NCBI GenBank assembly: GCA_020634815.1
Contig: JACKBA010000031.1
Location: forward strand, 1-64,000
DNA from: Caldilineaceae bacterium
GTDB taxonomy: Bacteria > Chloroflexota > Anaerolineae > Caldilineales > Caldilineaceae
Direction: 5' to 3'
Length of the DNA: 64,000 nucleotides
Numbering within the stretch: position 1 is the first letter of the stretch; each line of letters starts with the position of its first letter. The notes under the pieces are model-generated. The model did no database searches, was not told the origin of the DNA, and saw only the letters and a list, made by a program, of their open reading frames with translations. Of this stretch, positions 8,289 to 20,727 are shown one piece after another. The translations under genes and the position numbers were made by a program.

Positions 8289-8454
8289 TGGGTCATCCAC
8301 GATACTTGCCGGACTTTCAGTCAGGCGCCACGCCCAAGCCGGCGCGATGCCTTGCCGGTGCAGATATCGATGAAAGTGCGATTCTCGGCATCTTTGTGTT
8401 CTCTGCCCACTCTGCGTTGAAGGTTATTTTCACATCGGGAATGCCAACCAATCC

Positions 8455-9489
8455 ATGAATCGCAGATCCGTCTCCATCCAGGATATCGCCGAAGCGGCCG
8501 GCGTCTCACATTCGACGGTCTCGCGCGCGTTGCACGACAGCGACCTGATCCGGCCGGAAGTGCGCCAACGCATCCAGCAGATCGCGCACGAGATGGGCTA
8601 CACCCCCAACGCTGTCGCCCAGAGCCTGAAAGGACAGCGAACCAACACCATCGGGCTCGTCATCACCTCTATCGCCGACCCCTTTGCCGGTCGCGTCGTG
8701 CGTGGTATCGAGGAAATCGCACAGGCCAACCGCATCAGCTTGCTGCTCAGCGTCTCGTACAACGATCCCGAGCTCGAGATGGAGATCATCGAGACCTTTC
8801 ACCGGCGCCGCGTCGATGGCGTCATCAGCGCCACGGCGCAGATTCGCGGCCCCTATGTCGAGCGCCTGGCGCAGATCAAGATGCCGACCGTGCTCATCAA
8901 CCAGCAGGCCGAATCTGAGGCGGACCGGCTGCACTCGGTGGATGCCGACGACTATGCCGGCGCGCGCCAGGCGGTCGAGCATCTGCTAGAGCTTGGCCAT
9001 CGCAAGATCGGCTATCTGGGCGTCGGGAACCGCGTTCAGTCGAACCGCCGGCGCTTCGCGGGCTACTGCGACACGCTCTCCTCGGCCGGCATCGCCGTCG
9101 ACGCGCAGTGGGTGCGCATTGCGCCCACGGTCAACAACCCGCGTGCGGACGATGTGCTCGACGGCCAGGCAATGCTGCCCGAGCTGCTACCCACCGGCGT
9201 TACCGCCGTCTTCTGCTACAACGACCAGATCGCCGTCGGCGTCCTGATGGCATGCCGCGAGCTTGGCCTGCGCGTGCCCGAGCACTTGAGCGTAGTCGGC
9301 TATGACGATGTGGACCTGGCCAGCTATGTGACGCCGCCGCTCACGACGATTCACCAGCCCAAGCTGCGCCTCGGCGCCATCGCCATGCAGATGTTGCTTG
9401 ATATCCTCGAAGGAAAGGCTGTGCAAAGCCGGATCCTGCCCAACGAACTGGTCGTGCGGGCCAGCACAGCGCCGCCGGCCGGGCAATGA
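8455..9489 (+). CDS. LacI family transcriptional repressor
   Basis: The protein has 344 residues, standard for the family. The N-terminal HTH reads SIQDIAEAAGVSHSTVSRAL with the hinge helix PNAVAQSLKGQ, followed by a periplasmic-binding-protein-like effector domain from about residue 60 (IGLVITSIADPFAGRVVRGI). It stands at the head of the inositol cluster and has palindromes with the core TGCACACGTGTGCA in its own promoter and in that of the next gene. The simplest reading is a repressor of the inositol operon that is released by inositol or a pathway intermediate and controls its own level. The effector is inferred from context only. Confidence 0.9.
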   Translation: MNRRSVSIQDIAEAAGVSHSTVSRALHDSDLIRPEVRQRIQQIAHEMGYTPNAVAQSLKGQRTNTIGLVITSIADPFAGRVVRGIEEIAQANRISLLLSVSYNDPELEMEIIETFHRRRVDGVISATAQIRGPYVERLAQIKMPTVLINQQAESEADRLHSVDADDYAGARQAVEHLLELGHRKIGYLGVGNRVQSNRRRFAGYCDTLSSAGIAVDAQWVRIAPTVNNPRADDVLDGQAMLPELLPTGVTAVFCYNDQIAVGVLMACRELGLRVPEHLSVVGYDDVDLASYVTPPLTTIHQPKLRLGAIAMQMLLDILEGKAVQSRILPNELVVRASTAPPAGQ

Positions 9490-9516
9490 TCAGAAGTCGG
9501 ATTTTTCGGTTTGGTG

Positions 9517-9578
9517 TTGACAATCCGATTGGCATGTGCTATTGTTATCACGGTTTGTGCACACGTGTGCACAAACCG
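9517..9578 (+). promoter_or_regulatory. promoter and 28-bp palindromic operator of the inositol operon
   Basis: TTGACA (9517-9522), 17 bases and TATTGT (9540-9545) form a good promoter. Directly downstream, 9551-9578 is a perfect 28-base palindrome with half-site CGGTTTGTGCACAC, which would cover the transcription start. Its core equals the palindrome at 8275-8288 before the LacI-type gene. This fits steric repression by that regulator. The 150-base leader between here and the ATG at 9732 has no other feature I can name. Confidence 0.85.
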
Positions 9579-9731
9579 CCCGACCGCAACTTCTCAGATT
9601 CGTGTTTGTGTGCGCTTGTAGGAACAAGGTCTGTTCGCCGCGCTCGGATTCGGCTCCCCGCATCTGATGAACACGCGCCGGCAACGTCCGCCAGATCCGC
9701 ATCTGCGCACATGATGTGATGGAGGATCACT

Positions 9732-10805
<1,074 letters not shown>

Positions 10806-10896
10806 AGAGTAGCGATTGGAGACTGGAGATTGGAGATAAGAGATTGGAGAGCGCACGACAATCTCCAATCTCTGATCTCCAATCTCCGTCCCACTC
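10806..10896. repeat. inverted repeat, GATTGGAGA word family
   Basis: The left half repeats GGAGATTGGAGA-type words and the right half is their complement. The arms 10826-10849 and 10863-10886 match over 24 bases with one mismatch. It fills the space between the transaldolase-family gene and iolB and would form a strong hairpin in the operon mRNA. Confidence 0.85.
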
Positions 10897-10919
10897 CAGA
10901 CTATTTGGGGAACTGACTG

Positions 10920-11819
10920 ATGCAACAATACACAGCAGAGAACCTCGTCGTCCATCCCGGCAATTCGACCGATCCCGACGTCATCGTCGAGGTGACGCCG
11001 GCCGCTGCGGGCTGGGAGACGATCAACTTCCAGGCGCGCCGGCTGGCGGCGGGGCGATCCTGGTCGTTCCAGTGCGGCGACAACGAACTTGCGCTGGTCA
11101 TGCTGGGCGGTGTCGTTGACGTGTCGTCATCGCGCGGGGCGTGGCAGGGCGTCGGTGGCCGCGCCAACGTCTTTGCCGGATTGCCGCACGCGCTCTATCT
11201 GCCGCCGCAGACCGAGTTCACCGTGACGGCCGCGACCGGCTGCGAGTTTGCTGTCGCCTGGGTTGCCGCCGACGCCGATCACGAACCAGTGCTCGTCACG
11301 CCCGCCGACGCCGCGATCGAGATTCGCGGGGGTGACCACGCCACCCGCCAGATCAACAGCATCATCCCGCCCGGCTTTCCCTGCCAGCGGATTGTCGTCG
11401 TCGAGGTCTACACGCCCGGCGGCAACTGGTCGAGCTACCCGCCGCACAAGCATGACGTGCACACGGTCGACGCCGCCGGCAAACTCGTCGAGGCCGACCT
11501 GGACGAGACCTACTACTACAAGATCGACCGCCCGGAAGGATATGCGATTCAGCGCGTCTATACCGATGCCGACTCGCCGCTGCACAGGGCCGGCTATCCC
11601 ATCGACGCGGCGATCATCGCCCGCAACGACGACGTGGTGCTGATCCCGGAAGGCTATCACCCGGTCTCCAGCCCGGTCGGCTACACGACCTATTATCTCA
11701 ACGTGCTGGCCGGCAGCGCGCAGAGCCTGGCCGCCCAGGACGATCCGGAGTACGCATGGGTGAAGGGCGCGTATCAAGGCCTGGATCCAAGAGTACCGAT
11801 TTACGCAACCGATGGCTGA
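10920..11819 (+). CDS. iolB: 5-deoxy-glucuronate isomerase, copy 1
   Basis: The protein has 299 residues and is a bicupin of the IolB family, which isomerises 5-deoxy-glucuronate to 2-deoxy-5-keto-gluconate in inositol breakdown. The metal site is visible in SYPPHKHDVHTVD and in DLDETYYYKIDRPEGYAIQRVY, with another conserved stretch at LIPEGYHPVSSPVGYTTYYLN. It sits between the transaldolase-family gene and iolD. A second, diverged copy lies at 30635 at the other end of the cluster. Start ATG at 10920 follows GGGGA at 10907. Confidence 0.92.
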   Translation: MQQYTAENLVVHPGNSTDPDVIVEVTPAAAGWETINFQARRLAAGRSWSFQCGDNELALVMLGGVVDVSSSRGAWQGVGGRANVFAGLPHALYLPPQTEFTVTAATGCEFAVAWVAADADHEPVLVTPADAAIEIRGGDHATRQINSIIPPGFPCQRIVVVEVYTPGGNWSSYPPHKHDVHTVDAAGKLVEADLDETYYYKIDRPEGYAIQRVYTDADSPLHRAGYPIDAAIIARNDDVVLIPEGYHPVSSPVGYTTYYLNVLAGSAQSLAAQDDPEYAWVKGAYQGLDPRVPIYATDG

Positions 11820-11828
11820 GTCTAGGGC

Positions 11829-11900
11829 TATTGTGAGGTGTTGAGGTATTGGGGAAATGGGGATTCTGGCCCCACCACCCTACCACCTCAAGACCTCATT
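11829..11900. repeat. imperfect inverted repeat, GAGGTGTTGGGG word family
   Basis: Words of the type GTGAGGTGTTGAGGTATTGGGG are followed by their approximate complement (CCCCACCACCCTACCACCTC). It lies between iolB and iolD, 57 bases before the iolD start. The same words form the much larger element at 16880-17058. Confidence 0.7.
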
Positions 11901-11956
11901 TTCAGGAACACAGACTGCTTCCCAACGATCGCTTCTCACAAAAGGAGCCTAGTCCC

Positions 11957-13843
11957 GTGACAACTTCGACCGTGCGCCTGACCATGGCGCAAGCACTCAT
12001 CCGTTTTCTCAAGAACCAGTACGTCGAGCGCGACGGCGAGGAGATGCCCTTCTTCGCCGGCTGCTTTGGCATCTTCGGCCACGGCTGTGTGGCCGGCGTG
12101 GGCGAGGCGCTGCTGGAAAACCCGGACTTCCGCTACTACCAGGTGCGCAACGAGCAGGGCGCTGTCCATGCGGCCACGGCCTACGCCAAGGTCAAGAATC
12201 GCATGCAGACCTTTGCCTGCCTGACCTCCATCGGCCCGGGCGCGACCAACATGATCACCGGCGCGGCCACTGCGACGATCAACCGGCTGCCGGTGCTGCT
12301 GCTGCCGGGCGACATCTACGCCCGGCGCAATGTAGCGCCGGTGCTCCAGCAGGTCGAGTCGGCGCAAAGCCAGGATTTCTCCGTCAACGACTGCTTCAAG
12401 CCGGTGAGCAAGTACTGGGATCGCATCAACCGGCCTGACCAGCTCATCACCGCGCTGCCCGAGGCCATGCGCGTGCTGACCAGCCCCAGCGAGACCGGCG
12501 CCGTGACGCTGGCTCTGCCGCAGGATGTGCAGGCCGAAGCCTACGACTACCCGGTCGCATTCTTCCGCAAGCGTGTCTGGCACATCATGCGCAACCGCGC
12601 CGACCGCCGGGCTCTACAAGCCGCAGCCGATCTGATTCGCGCGGCTAAGAAGCCCATGATCGTGGCGGGCGGCGGCGTCATCTACGCCGAAGCCTCCGAG
12701 ACGCTGCGCCAGTTCGTCGACGCCACTGGCATTCCGGTGGGCGAGACCATGGCCGGCAAGGGCAGCCTGCGCTGGGATCACCCGCTCAACCTGGGCGCCA
12801 TCGGCGCCACGGGTACGCTGGCCGCCAACCGCATCGCCAAGGATGCCGACCTGGTCATCGGCATCGGCACGCGCTACAGCGACTTCACCACGGCCTCCAA
12901 GACGGCGTGGCAGAACCCGGCCGTGCGCTTCATCAACATCAACGTCACCGAGTTCGACGCCGGCAAGCATCACGGCCTGCCCGTCGTCGGCGACGCGCGC
13001 GAGACGCTGGGCGAGTTGGGCGAGCTGCTCACCGGCTACGCCGTCGACCCCGCCTATCGCGCCGAGGCGAAGCGTCTGCACGACGAGTGGGATCGCGAGG
13101 TGCAGCGCATCTACGATATCCGCCTGAGCCCGCTGCCTAGCCAGGGCGAGCTGATTGGCGTCATCAACGAGATCTCCGGGCCGGACGACATCATGCTCAA
13201 CGCGGCCGGTTCCATGCCCGGCGACCTGCACAAGCTGTGGCGCGCCACGCATCCCAAGAACTTCCATCTGGAGTATGGCAACAGTTGCATGGGCTACGAG
13301 ATTGCCGGCGGTCTCGGCGCCAAGATGGCCGCGCCGGAGCGCGACGTCTTCGTCATTGTCGGCGATGGCACGTGGCTCATGCTCTCGTCGGAACTCGTCA
13401 CAGCCGTGCAGCAGGGCGTCAAGCTCATCGTGCTGATCTGGGACAACGGCGGCTTCAAGAGCATCGGCGCGCTCAGCCGCTCGTTGGGCATGGAGGGCTT
13501 TGGCACGCGCTTCATCGAACCCGAGGACGGCATGCTCGTCGGCGACGCCGCGGGCGATGCGGTGCAGCCGCTGCCCATCGACTTCGCCATGAATGCGCGC
13601 AGCCTGGGCGCCGATGTCATCGAGTGTGCGACGCGCGACGACTATGTGGCCGCGCTCAAGACCGCCAAGGCCGCCGATCGCACCACCGTCGTCGTCATCA
13701 AGAACGACCGGCTGCACGGCGTGCCCAGCTACGAGACGTGGTGGGACGTGGCCGTGCCGGAGGTGAGCGAGGTAGATGGCGTGCGGGCGGCGCGCGAGGA
13801 GTATGACGAGAAGCGCGTGATGGAACGGTACTTCTTGGAATGA
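11957..13843 (+). CDS. iolD: 3D-(3,5/4)-trihydroxycyclohexane-1,2-dione hydrolase
   Basis: The protein has 628 residues and is a thiamine diphosphate enzyme of the IolD family that opens the ring of trihydroxycyclohexanedione to 5-deoxy-glucuronate. The N-terminal domain has the cofactor-activating glutamate at residue 66 (RNEQGAVHAATAYAK). The C-terminal domain has VGDGTWLMLSSELV and, further on, DNGGFKS, which make up the ThDP/Mg motif. The GTG at 11957 is chosen because AAAGGAG lies 9 bases upstream and the family N-terminus begins there; the frame is open for 36 codons before it, partly through repeat sequence. It follows iolB directly. Confidence 0.93.
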   Translation: MTTSTVRLTMAQALIRFLKNQYVERDGEEMPFFAGCFGIFGHGCVAGVGEALLENPDFRYYQVRNEQGAVHAATAYAKVKNRMQTFACLTSIGPGATNMITGAATATINRLPVLLLPGDIYARRNVAPVLQQVESAQSQDFSVNDCFKPVSKYWDRINRPDQLITALPEAMRVLTSPSETGAVTLALPQDVQAEAYDYPVAFFRKRVWHIMRNRADRRALQAAADLIRAAKKPMIVAGGGVIYAEASETLRQFVDATGIPVGETMAGKGSLRWDHPLNLGAIGATGTLAANRIAKDADLVIGIGTRYSDFTTASKTAWQNPAVRFININVTEFDAGKHHGLPVVGDARETLGELGELLTGYAVDPAYRAEAKRLHDEWDREVQRIYDIRLSPLPSQGELIGVINEISGPDDIMLNAAGSMPGDLHKLWRATHPKNFHLEYGNSCMGYEIAGGLGAKMAAPERDVFVIVGDGTWLMLSSELVTAVQQGVKLIVLIWDNGGFKSIGALSRSLGMEGFGTRFIEPEDGMLVGDAAGDAVQPLPIDFAMNARSLGADVIECATRDDYVAALKTAKAADRTTVVVIKNDRLHGVPSYETWWDVAVPEVSEVDGVRAAREEYDEKRVMERYFLE

Positions 13844-13846
13844 GTG

Positions 13847-13886
13847 AGAATTGTTGATGGTCAATTGCTGATTGCCAATTGTCAAT
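13847..13886. repeat. short inverted repeat, CAATTG word family
   Basis: Words built on ATTGTTGA and CAATTG (for example CAATTGCTGATTGCCAATTG) form an imperfect hairpin just after the iolD stop. It is another intergenic element of the short-word type, in the 153-base space before mmsA. Confidence 0.55.
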
Positions 13887-13996
13887 GAAAGACGCCGGCA
13901 GCGGCGGTTTCCGTACCGCCGGCGCATGCCAATCGAGATCCTGCGGTCGTCCAAAAACTGTGTGGTTCTGAAAACCGCACCTACGGGGAGTAAAAG

Positions 13997-15460
<1,464 letters not shown>

Positions 15461-15463
15461 GAG

Positions 15464-15563
15464 GGGCGAGTTGCGAGGGGCGAGTTGTGAATGTGCTTAC
15501 GGCCCAAAGCCATTGCACCTCGAAGGATGGGCGTTTCCGCCCCTCGCCCCTCGCAACTCGCCC
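15464..15563. repeat. inverted repeat, GAGGGGCGAG word family
   Basis: The arms GGGCGAGTTGCGAGGGGCG (15464-15482) and its exact complement (15545-15563) are perfect over 19 bases with about 60 bases between them. It lies directly after mmsA. The same GGGGCGAGGGGCGA words occur inside the E2 coding region at 35265. Confidence 0.85.
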
Positions 15564-15843
15564 TTGATATGGCAGCGACGGCGCAGTGTGGCCGTGAAGG
15601 CGGAGTTCAGAAGCAATCAACCATTGTTTGGCTGAACAAGCCTGGGGACTTGACACCGAATCGTGAGGGAACACAGCAAGCGGTGAAGAGTGCGTCACGG
15701 TCCACGCGTCGAAATGATAGATGCGCTGTAGCGGAGTTCCGGAAACCGGGGAAGGAGAAGTCGGTACCTGAGAAGAGAACTATTGACGGTTCTGTTGTCT
15801 TGTGTGAAGTGTGTGAAACCAATCAACCAACAAGGAGATTCCC
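15564..15843. other. 280-base spacer before the ABC importer genes
   Basis: No gene is seen here. A short frame across 15491-15877 is largely made of the repeat and has no family features. TTGACA occurs at 15650 but has no acceptable -10 at the usual distance. A good RBS (AAGGAGA) precedes the binding-protein start. The size of the gap leaves room for a separate promoter for the transporter, but I cannot point to one. Confidence 0.4.
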
Positions 15844-16863
15844 ATGTCGTTTAAGAAGTACCTGTCGATTGCACTGACCCTGCTGGTCGTGCTGGCGACC
15901 TTTGCCGGCTGTGCCGCCCCGGCCGCAGCGCCGGCGGCGGCCCCGGCGGCCGAAGAAGCTGCTGCGACGGAAGCCGCGCCGGCCGAAGCCGAAGCTGCCC
16001 CGGCTGATGCAAGCGCGCCGGTCAAAGTCGGCGTCACCATGCTCTTCGACGACCGCTGGCTCACCGACATGCGCGAGGCCATGCAAGCCTACGGCGCAGC
16101 TCAGCCAGGTGTTGAAGTCACCTTTGTCGACTCCAAGGAAGATGTGGCCGTACAGTTGGGCCAGGTCGAGAACTTCATCACCCAGGGTGTCGATGCCATC
16201 GTCGTGGTGCCGGCCAACACCGACGCCACCGACCCCATGACCCAGGCCGCCGTGGATGCGGGTATCCCGCTGGTCTACGTCAACCGCAAGCCGGCCAACC
16301 TGCCGGAAGGCATCGCCTACGTCGGTTCGGACTCCATCGACGCCGGTATCATGCAGATGGAATGGATTGCCGAGAAGCTGGGCGGCAAGGGCAACATCGT
16401 CATCATGAATGGCAACCTGAGCCAGGAAGCGGCGCAGATGCGCACCGCAGGCGTGAAGCAGGTTGCCGAGAATTTCCCCGACATTGCGATCACCAAGGAG
16501 CAGTCGGGCAACTGGCAGCGTGACGAAGGCCTGGCGCTCATGGAGAACTGGCTGCAGTCCGGCGATCAGATCGACGCCGTGGCCGCCAACAACGACGAAA
16601 TGGCCATCGGCGCCATTGCCGCGATTGATGCAGCCGGCAAGCTGGGCGAGATCATCGTCGGCGGCGTCGATGCGTCGGCCGATGCACTGGCCGAGATGGA
16701 CGCGGGGCGCCTGGATGTGACCGTCTTCCAGAACGCGGTCGGCCAGGGCGAAGGCGGCATTGCGACGGCAATCGCGCTGGCGCGCGGCGAGCCGGTCGAG
16801 CAGGTCGTCTGGATTCCCTACGAGCTGGTCACGCCTGAGAACTACAAGGACTACATGAAGTAA
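15844..16863 (+). CDS. sugar/inositol ABC transporter substrate-binding lipoprotein
   Basis: The protein has 339 residues. The signal peptide ends in a lipobox (LLVVLATFAGC), followed by an Ala/Pro/Glu-rich linker, then a type I periplasmic-binding fold of the RbsB group (VKVGVTMLFDDRWLTDMREAM, DAIVVVPANTDATDPM, DAVAANNDEMAIGAIAA). It is the first gene of a binding protein - ATPase - permease set placed inside the inositol cluster. That position suggests myo-inositol or a related cyclitol as ligand. The ligand is inference; the fold and transporter type are clear. Confidence 0.9.
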   Translation: MSFKKYLSIALTLLVVLATFAGCAAPAAAPAAAPAAEEAAATEAAPAEAEAAPADASAPVKVGVTMLFDDRWLTDMREAMQAYGAAQPGVEVTFVDSKEDVAVQLGQVENFITQGVDAIVVVPANTDATDPMTQAAVDAGIPLVYVNRKPANLPEGIAYVGSDSIDAGIMQMEWIAEKLGGKGNIVIMNGNLSQEAAQMRTAGVKQVAENFPDIAITKEQSGNWQRDEGLALMENWLQSGDQIDAVAANNDEMAIGAIAAIDAAGKLGEIIVGGVDASADALAEMDAGRLDVTVFQNAVGQGEGGIATAIALARGEPVEQVVWIPYELVTPENYKDYMK

Positions 16864-16879
16864 GCCGAGAGACTGACGG

Positions 16880-17058
16880 TTGTGAGGTGTTGGGGTAGTA
16901 GGGTTTTGGGGTCTTAGGGTGTTGGGGTTGTAGGGGCTCTGGGGTCTTGGGGTTGTAGGGTTGGATTGCCAAACCCCAAAACCCCAAGTCCCCAACACCT
17001 CAAATAACTAGAATCCGAGCCCCCAACACCTCAAAAAACCAATACCCCAACACCTCTC
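16880..17058. repeat. large G-rich/C-rich inverted repeat, possible G-quadruplex
   Basis: About 90 bases on the + strand consist of words such as GGTGTTGGGG, GTAGGG and GTCTTGGGG with at least nine runs of three or four G. They are followed by about 90 bases of the complementary words (CCCCAAAACCCC, CCCCAACACCTC). The element lies between the binding-protein gene and the ATPase gene. The mRNA could fold either as a long hairpin or, from the G-rich half, as a quadruplex. Confidence 0.8.
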
Positions 17059-17080
17059 GACAACAAACCCAGGAGGCAGC

Positions 17081-18589
<1,509 letters not shown>

Positions 18590-18625
18590 CAAGGGCAATC
18601 ATCCCACCAGGAGGAGAAACGCGGT

Positions 18626-19630
18626 ATGGCAGTCAAGGCTAGCGCGGAGACGCAATCAAAGAGCCAGACCTGGGAGCGCATCAACGGCTTCCTGAACAAG
18701 TACGGCATTGTCATCATTCTGCTGGCGATGTTCATTGCCTTCTCTTTGCTCTCGGAAGGTTTCTTCACGACGCGCAACATTTTCAACATCATTCGCCAGA
18801 TATCATTCATGGGCCTGATCGCCATCGGCGTCACCATGGTGATCATCACCGGCGGCATCGACCTCGGCTCCGGCTCCGTTCTGGCGCTGGCGGCTGTTGT
18901 TGCAACCAGCCTGGCCCAGATACAGACATCGGCGACGCTGAAGTATCCGGGGCTCATTGTCCCTGTCATTGTGCCCATCGGTGCTGCATTGGCGATTGGC
19001 GCGTTGACCGGCGTGATCAACGGCTCTCTCATCGCCAAATTCAAGATCCCGCCCTTTATCGCCACGCTCGGCATGATGACCGTCGCGCGCGGCTTTGCGC
19101 TGATCTATTCCAACAAGCCGTTGTCGCAGTTGACGCCTGAGTACAACTTTATCGGCCAGGGTGAGATCTTCGGCGTGCCGTTTCCGGTCATCATTTTGAT
19201 CACGGTGGCCATCCTCGCTCACATCATGCTCAACAACGTGCCCTTTGGCCGCTACATCTATGCGCTGGGCGGCAACGAGCAGGCGGCGCGCATTTCCGGC
19301 GTCAACATCGATCGCGTCAAGATCGGCGTCTACACGATTGCCGGTCTGCTCTCCGGTCTGGCGGGTCTGGTCGTCTCCTCGCGTGTCGGCTCCGGCCAAC
19401 CGGGGCAGGGCGTCGGCATCGAGCTGGACGCCATCGCCGCGGCCGTCATTGGCGGCACGAGCCTCTCCGGCGGCATCGGCACGATCTGGGGAACCATCGT
19501 CGGCGCGTTGATCATCGGCGTGCTGGACAACGGCCTCATCTTGCTCAACGTCGACCAATACTGGATCACCATCGTCAAAGGCAGCATCATCGTCGTCGCA
19601 GTCATCATCGACCAGCGCAAGAACCGGTAG
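18626..19630 (+). CDS. sugar ABC transporter permease, RbsC type
   Basis: The protein has 334 residues with about 9-10 hydrophobic segments in the BPD_transp_2 family arrangement. The family EAA-like region is seen at GGNEQAARISGVNIDRVKIG. The hallmark GVTMVIITGGIDLGSGS and AVIGGTSLSGGIGTIWGTIVG are present. With the two preceding genes it makes a complete RbsBAC-type importer, presumably for inositol. Its C-terminal tail is the intact counterpart of the remnant at 1279-1572. Confidence 0.92.
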   Translation: MAVKASAETQSKSQTWERINGFLNKYGIVIILLAMFIAFSLLSEGFFTTRNIFNIIRQISFMGLIAIGVTMVIITGGIDLGSGSVLALAAVVATSLAQIQTSATLKYPGLIVPVIVPIGAALAIGALTGVINGSLIAKFKIPPFIATLGMMTVARGFALIYSNKPLSQLTPEYNFIGQGEIFGVPFPVIILITVAILAHIMLNNVPFGRYIYALGGNEQAARISGVNIDRVKIGVYTIAGLLSGLAGLVVSSRVGSGQPGQGVGIELDAIAAAVIGGTSLSGGIGTIWGTIVGALIIGVLDNGLILLNVDQYWITIVKGSIIVVAVIIDQRKNR

Positions 19631-19659
19631 CGTATTCCTGGCATCAACAAGGGAATCAC

Positions 19660-19809
19660 TTGCTGACATCACGCGAACGAGATATGGCCGCGGTGGATCA
19701 TCGCGAGCCGGATCGGGTGCCCATCGACCTGGGCGGGCATCCTTCCTCGGGCGTCATGGCCAACGTTTCGCCCAAACACAACGCGGCTATTCTCGGCGCG
19801 ATCAACTAG
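19660..19809 (+). pseudogene. truncated uroporphyrinogen decarboxylase-family gene
   Basis: A 49-codon frame begins with TTG after an RBS-like AAGGGA and reads LTSRERDMAAVDHREPDRVP, then IDLGGHPSSGVMA. This matches the N-terminus of the UroD/MtaA-like family (COG0407 type), whose normal length is over 330 residues. After VMA it changes to NVSPKHNAAILGAIN and stops. That tail could derive from the far end of the gene, so an internal deletion is likely. UroD-like proteins in catabolic clusters often serve methyl transfer, so the intact ancestor might have acted on a methylated cyclitol. This last point is speculation. Confidence 0.65.
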
Positions 19810-19830
19810 TACTAACAGGAGGTAAGCGCC

Positions 19831-20724
19831 ATGGAACCGTGGCAGACGCGAGCGTCGGAATTTCACCCCTACCTTATCGCTTCGCTGGACGAACTACCCG
19901 CTACCCTGCGCCCCGTGGTCGAGGAAGCGCTGCCGCCCGGCACGGTACTGGCCAGCGGGCTGGTCGTGCCGGCCAACTACCGCTCCGACACCCCAGAAGG
20001 TGAACCGCATACCGTGCCGGAGCAGGCGCTGATCTTCACCGGCGACGGCATGTGGCAGATCACGGCGCCCGCCGACACCGCGCCCTCTGCCATTTACATC
20101 GACCCCGCCAATATCCGCTGGATCCGGTCGAGCCACCTGCTGCTCTACGGGCGGCTGGAGATCGCCGGCGCGACGCAGGGCCAGCCCGTGCTGCTCGACA
20201 TCGAATTCAATGCCGTGGGCTGGCGCCAGAAGGATCAGAACTGGCGCAATCTGGTCGCCAAGTGTGTCGGGTTGCCGCCGCTTGCGACAGGTTCGGCGCC
20301 CGCCCCGAGCGCGCAAGATCGAGCCATCTTGCAGTCCGCGCCCGAGAAGTTCGTGGATGGCCTCTTCAAGTATGGCATGTACACCGGCGAGACGCTGCAC
20401 GCCGCAACCTTCCAGCCGGCCGTGTGGGAGCATCACCTGATTTCGTTTGACAAACAGCTCGCTCCCGACACCCTCATCGCATTGACCAACGCTTCCGTGC
20501 TGATCCTCACCGAGGAGAAAGCATTGGTGCGCCGCAGCGACGAACTGGGGCTGCTCATCACCCGCATCCCGCGCCAGGCCATCGCCGAGATGCAGGTCGC
20601 TGCCGGCGCCCACCTCAGTGAAGTGAACTTTTCGCTGGCCCGCGGGGGCGTGAGCGATCGCTACCGCCTGCCGCTCGCCCATGACGCCGCCCAGGCTTGG
20701 TCATCGATCTGGGCAAAAGGCTGA
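19831..20724 (+). CDS. conserved-looking protein of unknown function, possible PH-like domains
   Basis: I do not recognise a named family for this 297-residue protein. It has no signal peptide or membrane segment. Residues 65-170 and 190-297 look like two beta-rich modules. In each, a strand such as ALIFTGDGMWQITAP or TLIALTNASVLILTEEKALV is followed by a strand that would pack as in bacterial PH-like or GRAM domains (YGLL and ISRQAIAEMQV-like segments). It is translated after a good RBS (AGGAGG, 19818) and is followed by 3 bases and the first Gfo/Idh gene, so it is part of the operon. Codon use matches its neighbours. A regulatory or scaffolding role in the cluster is possible but not shown. 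Confidence 0.6.
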   Translation: MEPWQTRASEFHPYLIASLDELPATLRPVVEEALPPGTVLASGLVVPANYRSDTPEGEPHTVPEQALIFTGDGMWQITAPADTAPSAIYIDPANIRWIRSSHLLLYGRLEIAGATQGQPVLLDIEFNAVGWRQKDQNWRNLVAKCVGLPPLATGSAPAPSAQDRAILQSAPEKFVDGLFKYGMYTGETLHAATFQPAVWEHHLISFDKQLAPDTLIALTNASVLILTEEKALVRRSDELGLLITRIPRQAIAEMQVAAGAHLSEVNFSLARGGVSDRYRLPLAHDAAQAWSSIWAKG

Positions 20725-20727
20725 CCC

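Noticed and set aside
15650..15678. TTGACA as promoter for the importer genes
   Set aside because: No -10-like hexamer is found 16-18 bases downstream.
15491..15877. 128-codon open frame between mmsA and the binding-protein gene
   Set aside because: About a third of it is made of the inverted repeat and the rest shows no hydrophobic, catalytic or domain pattern; it also overlaps the start of the binding-protein gene.
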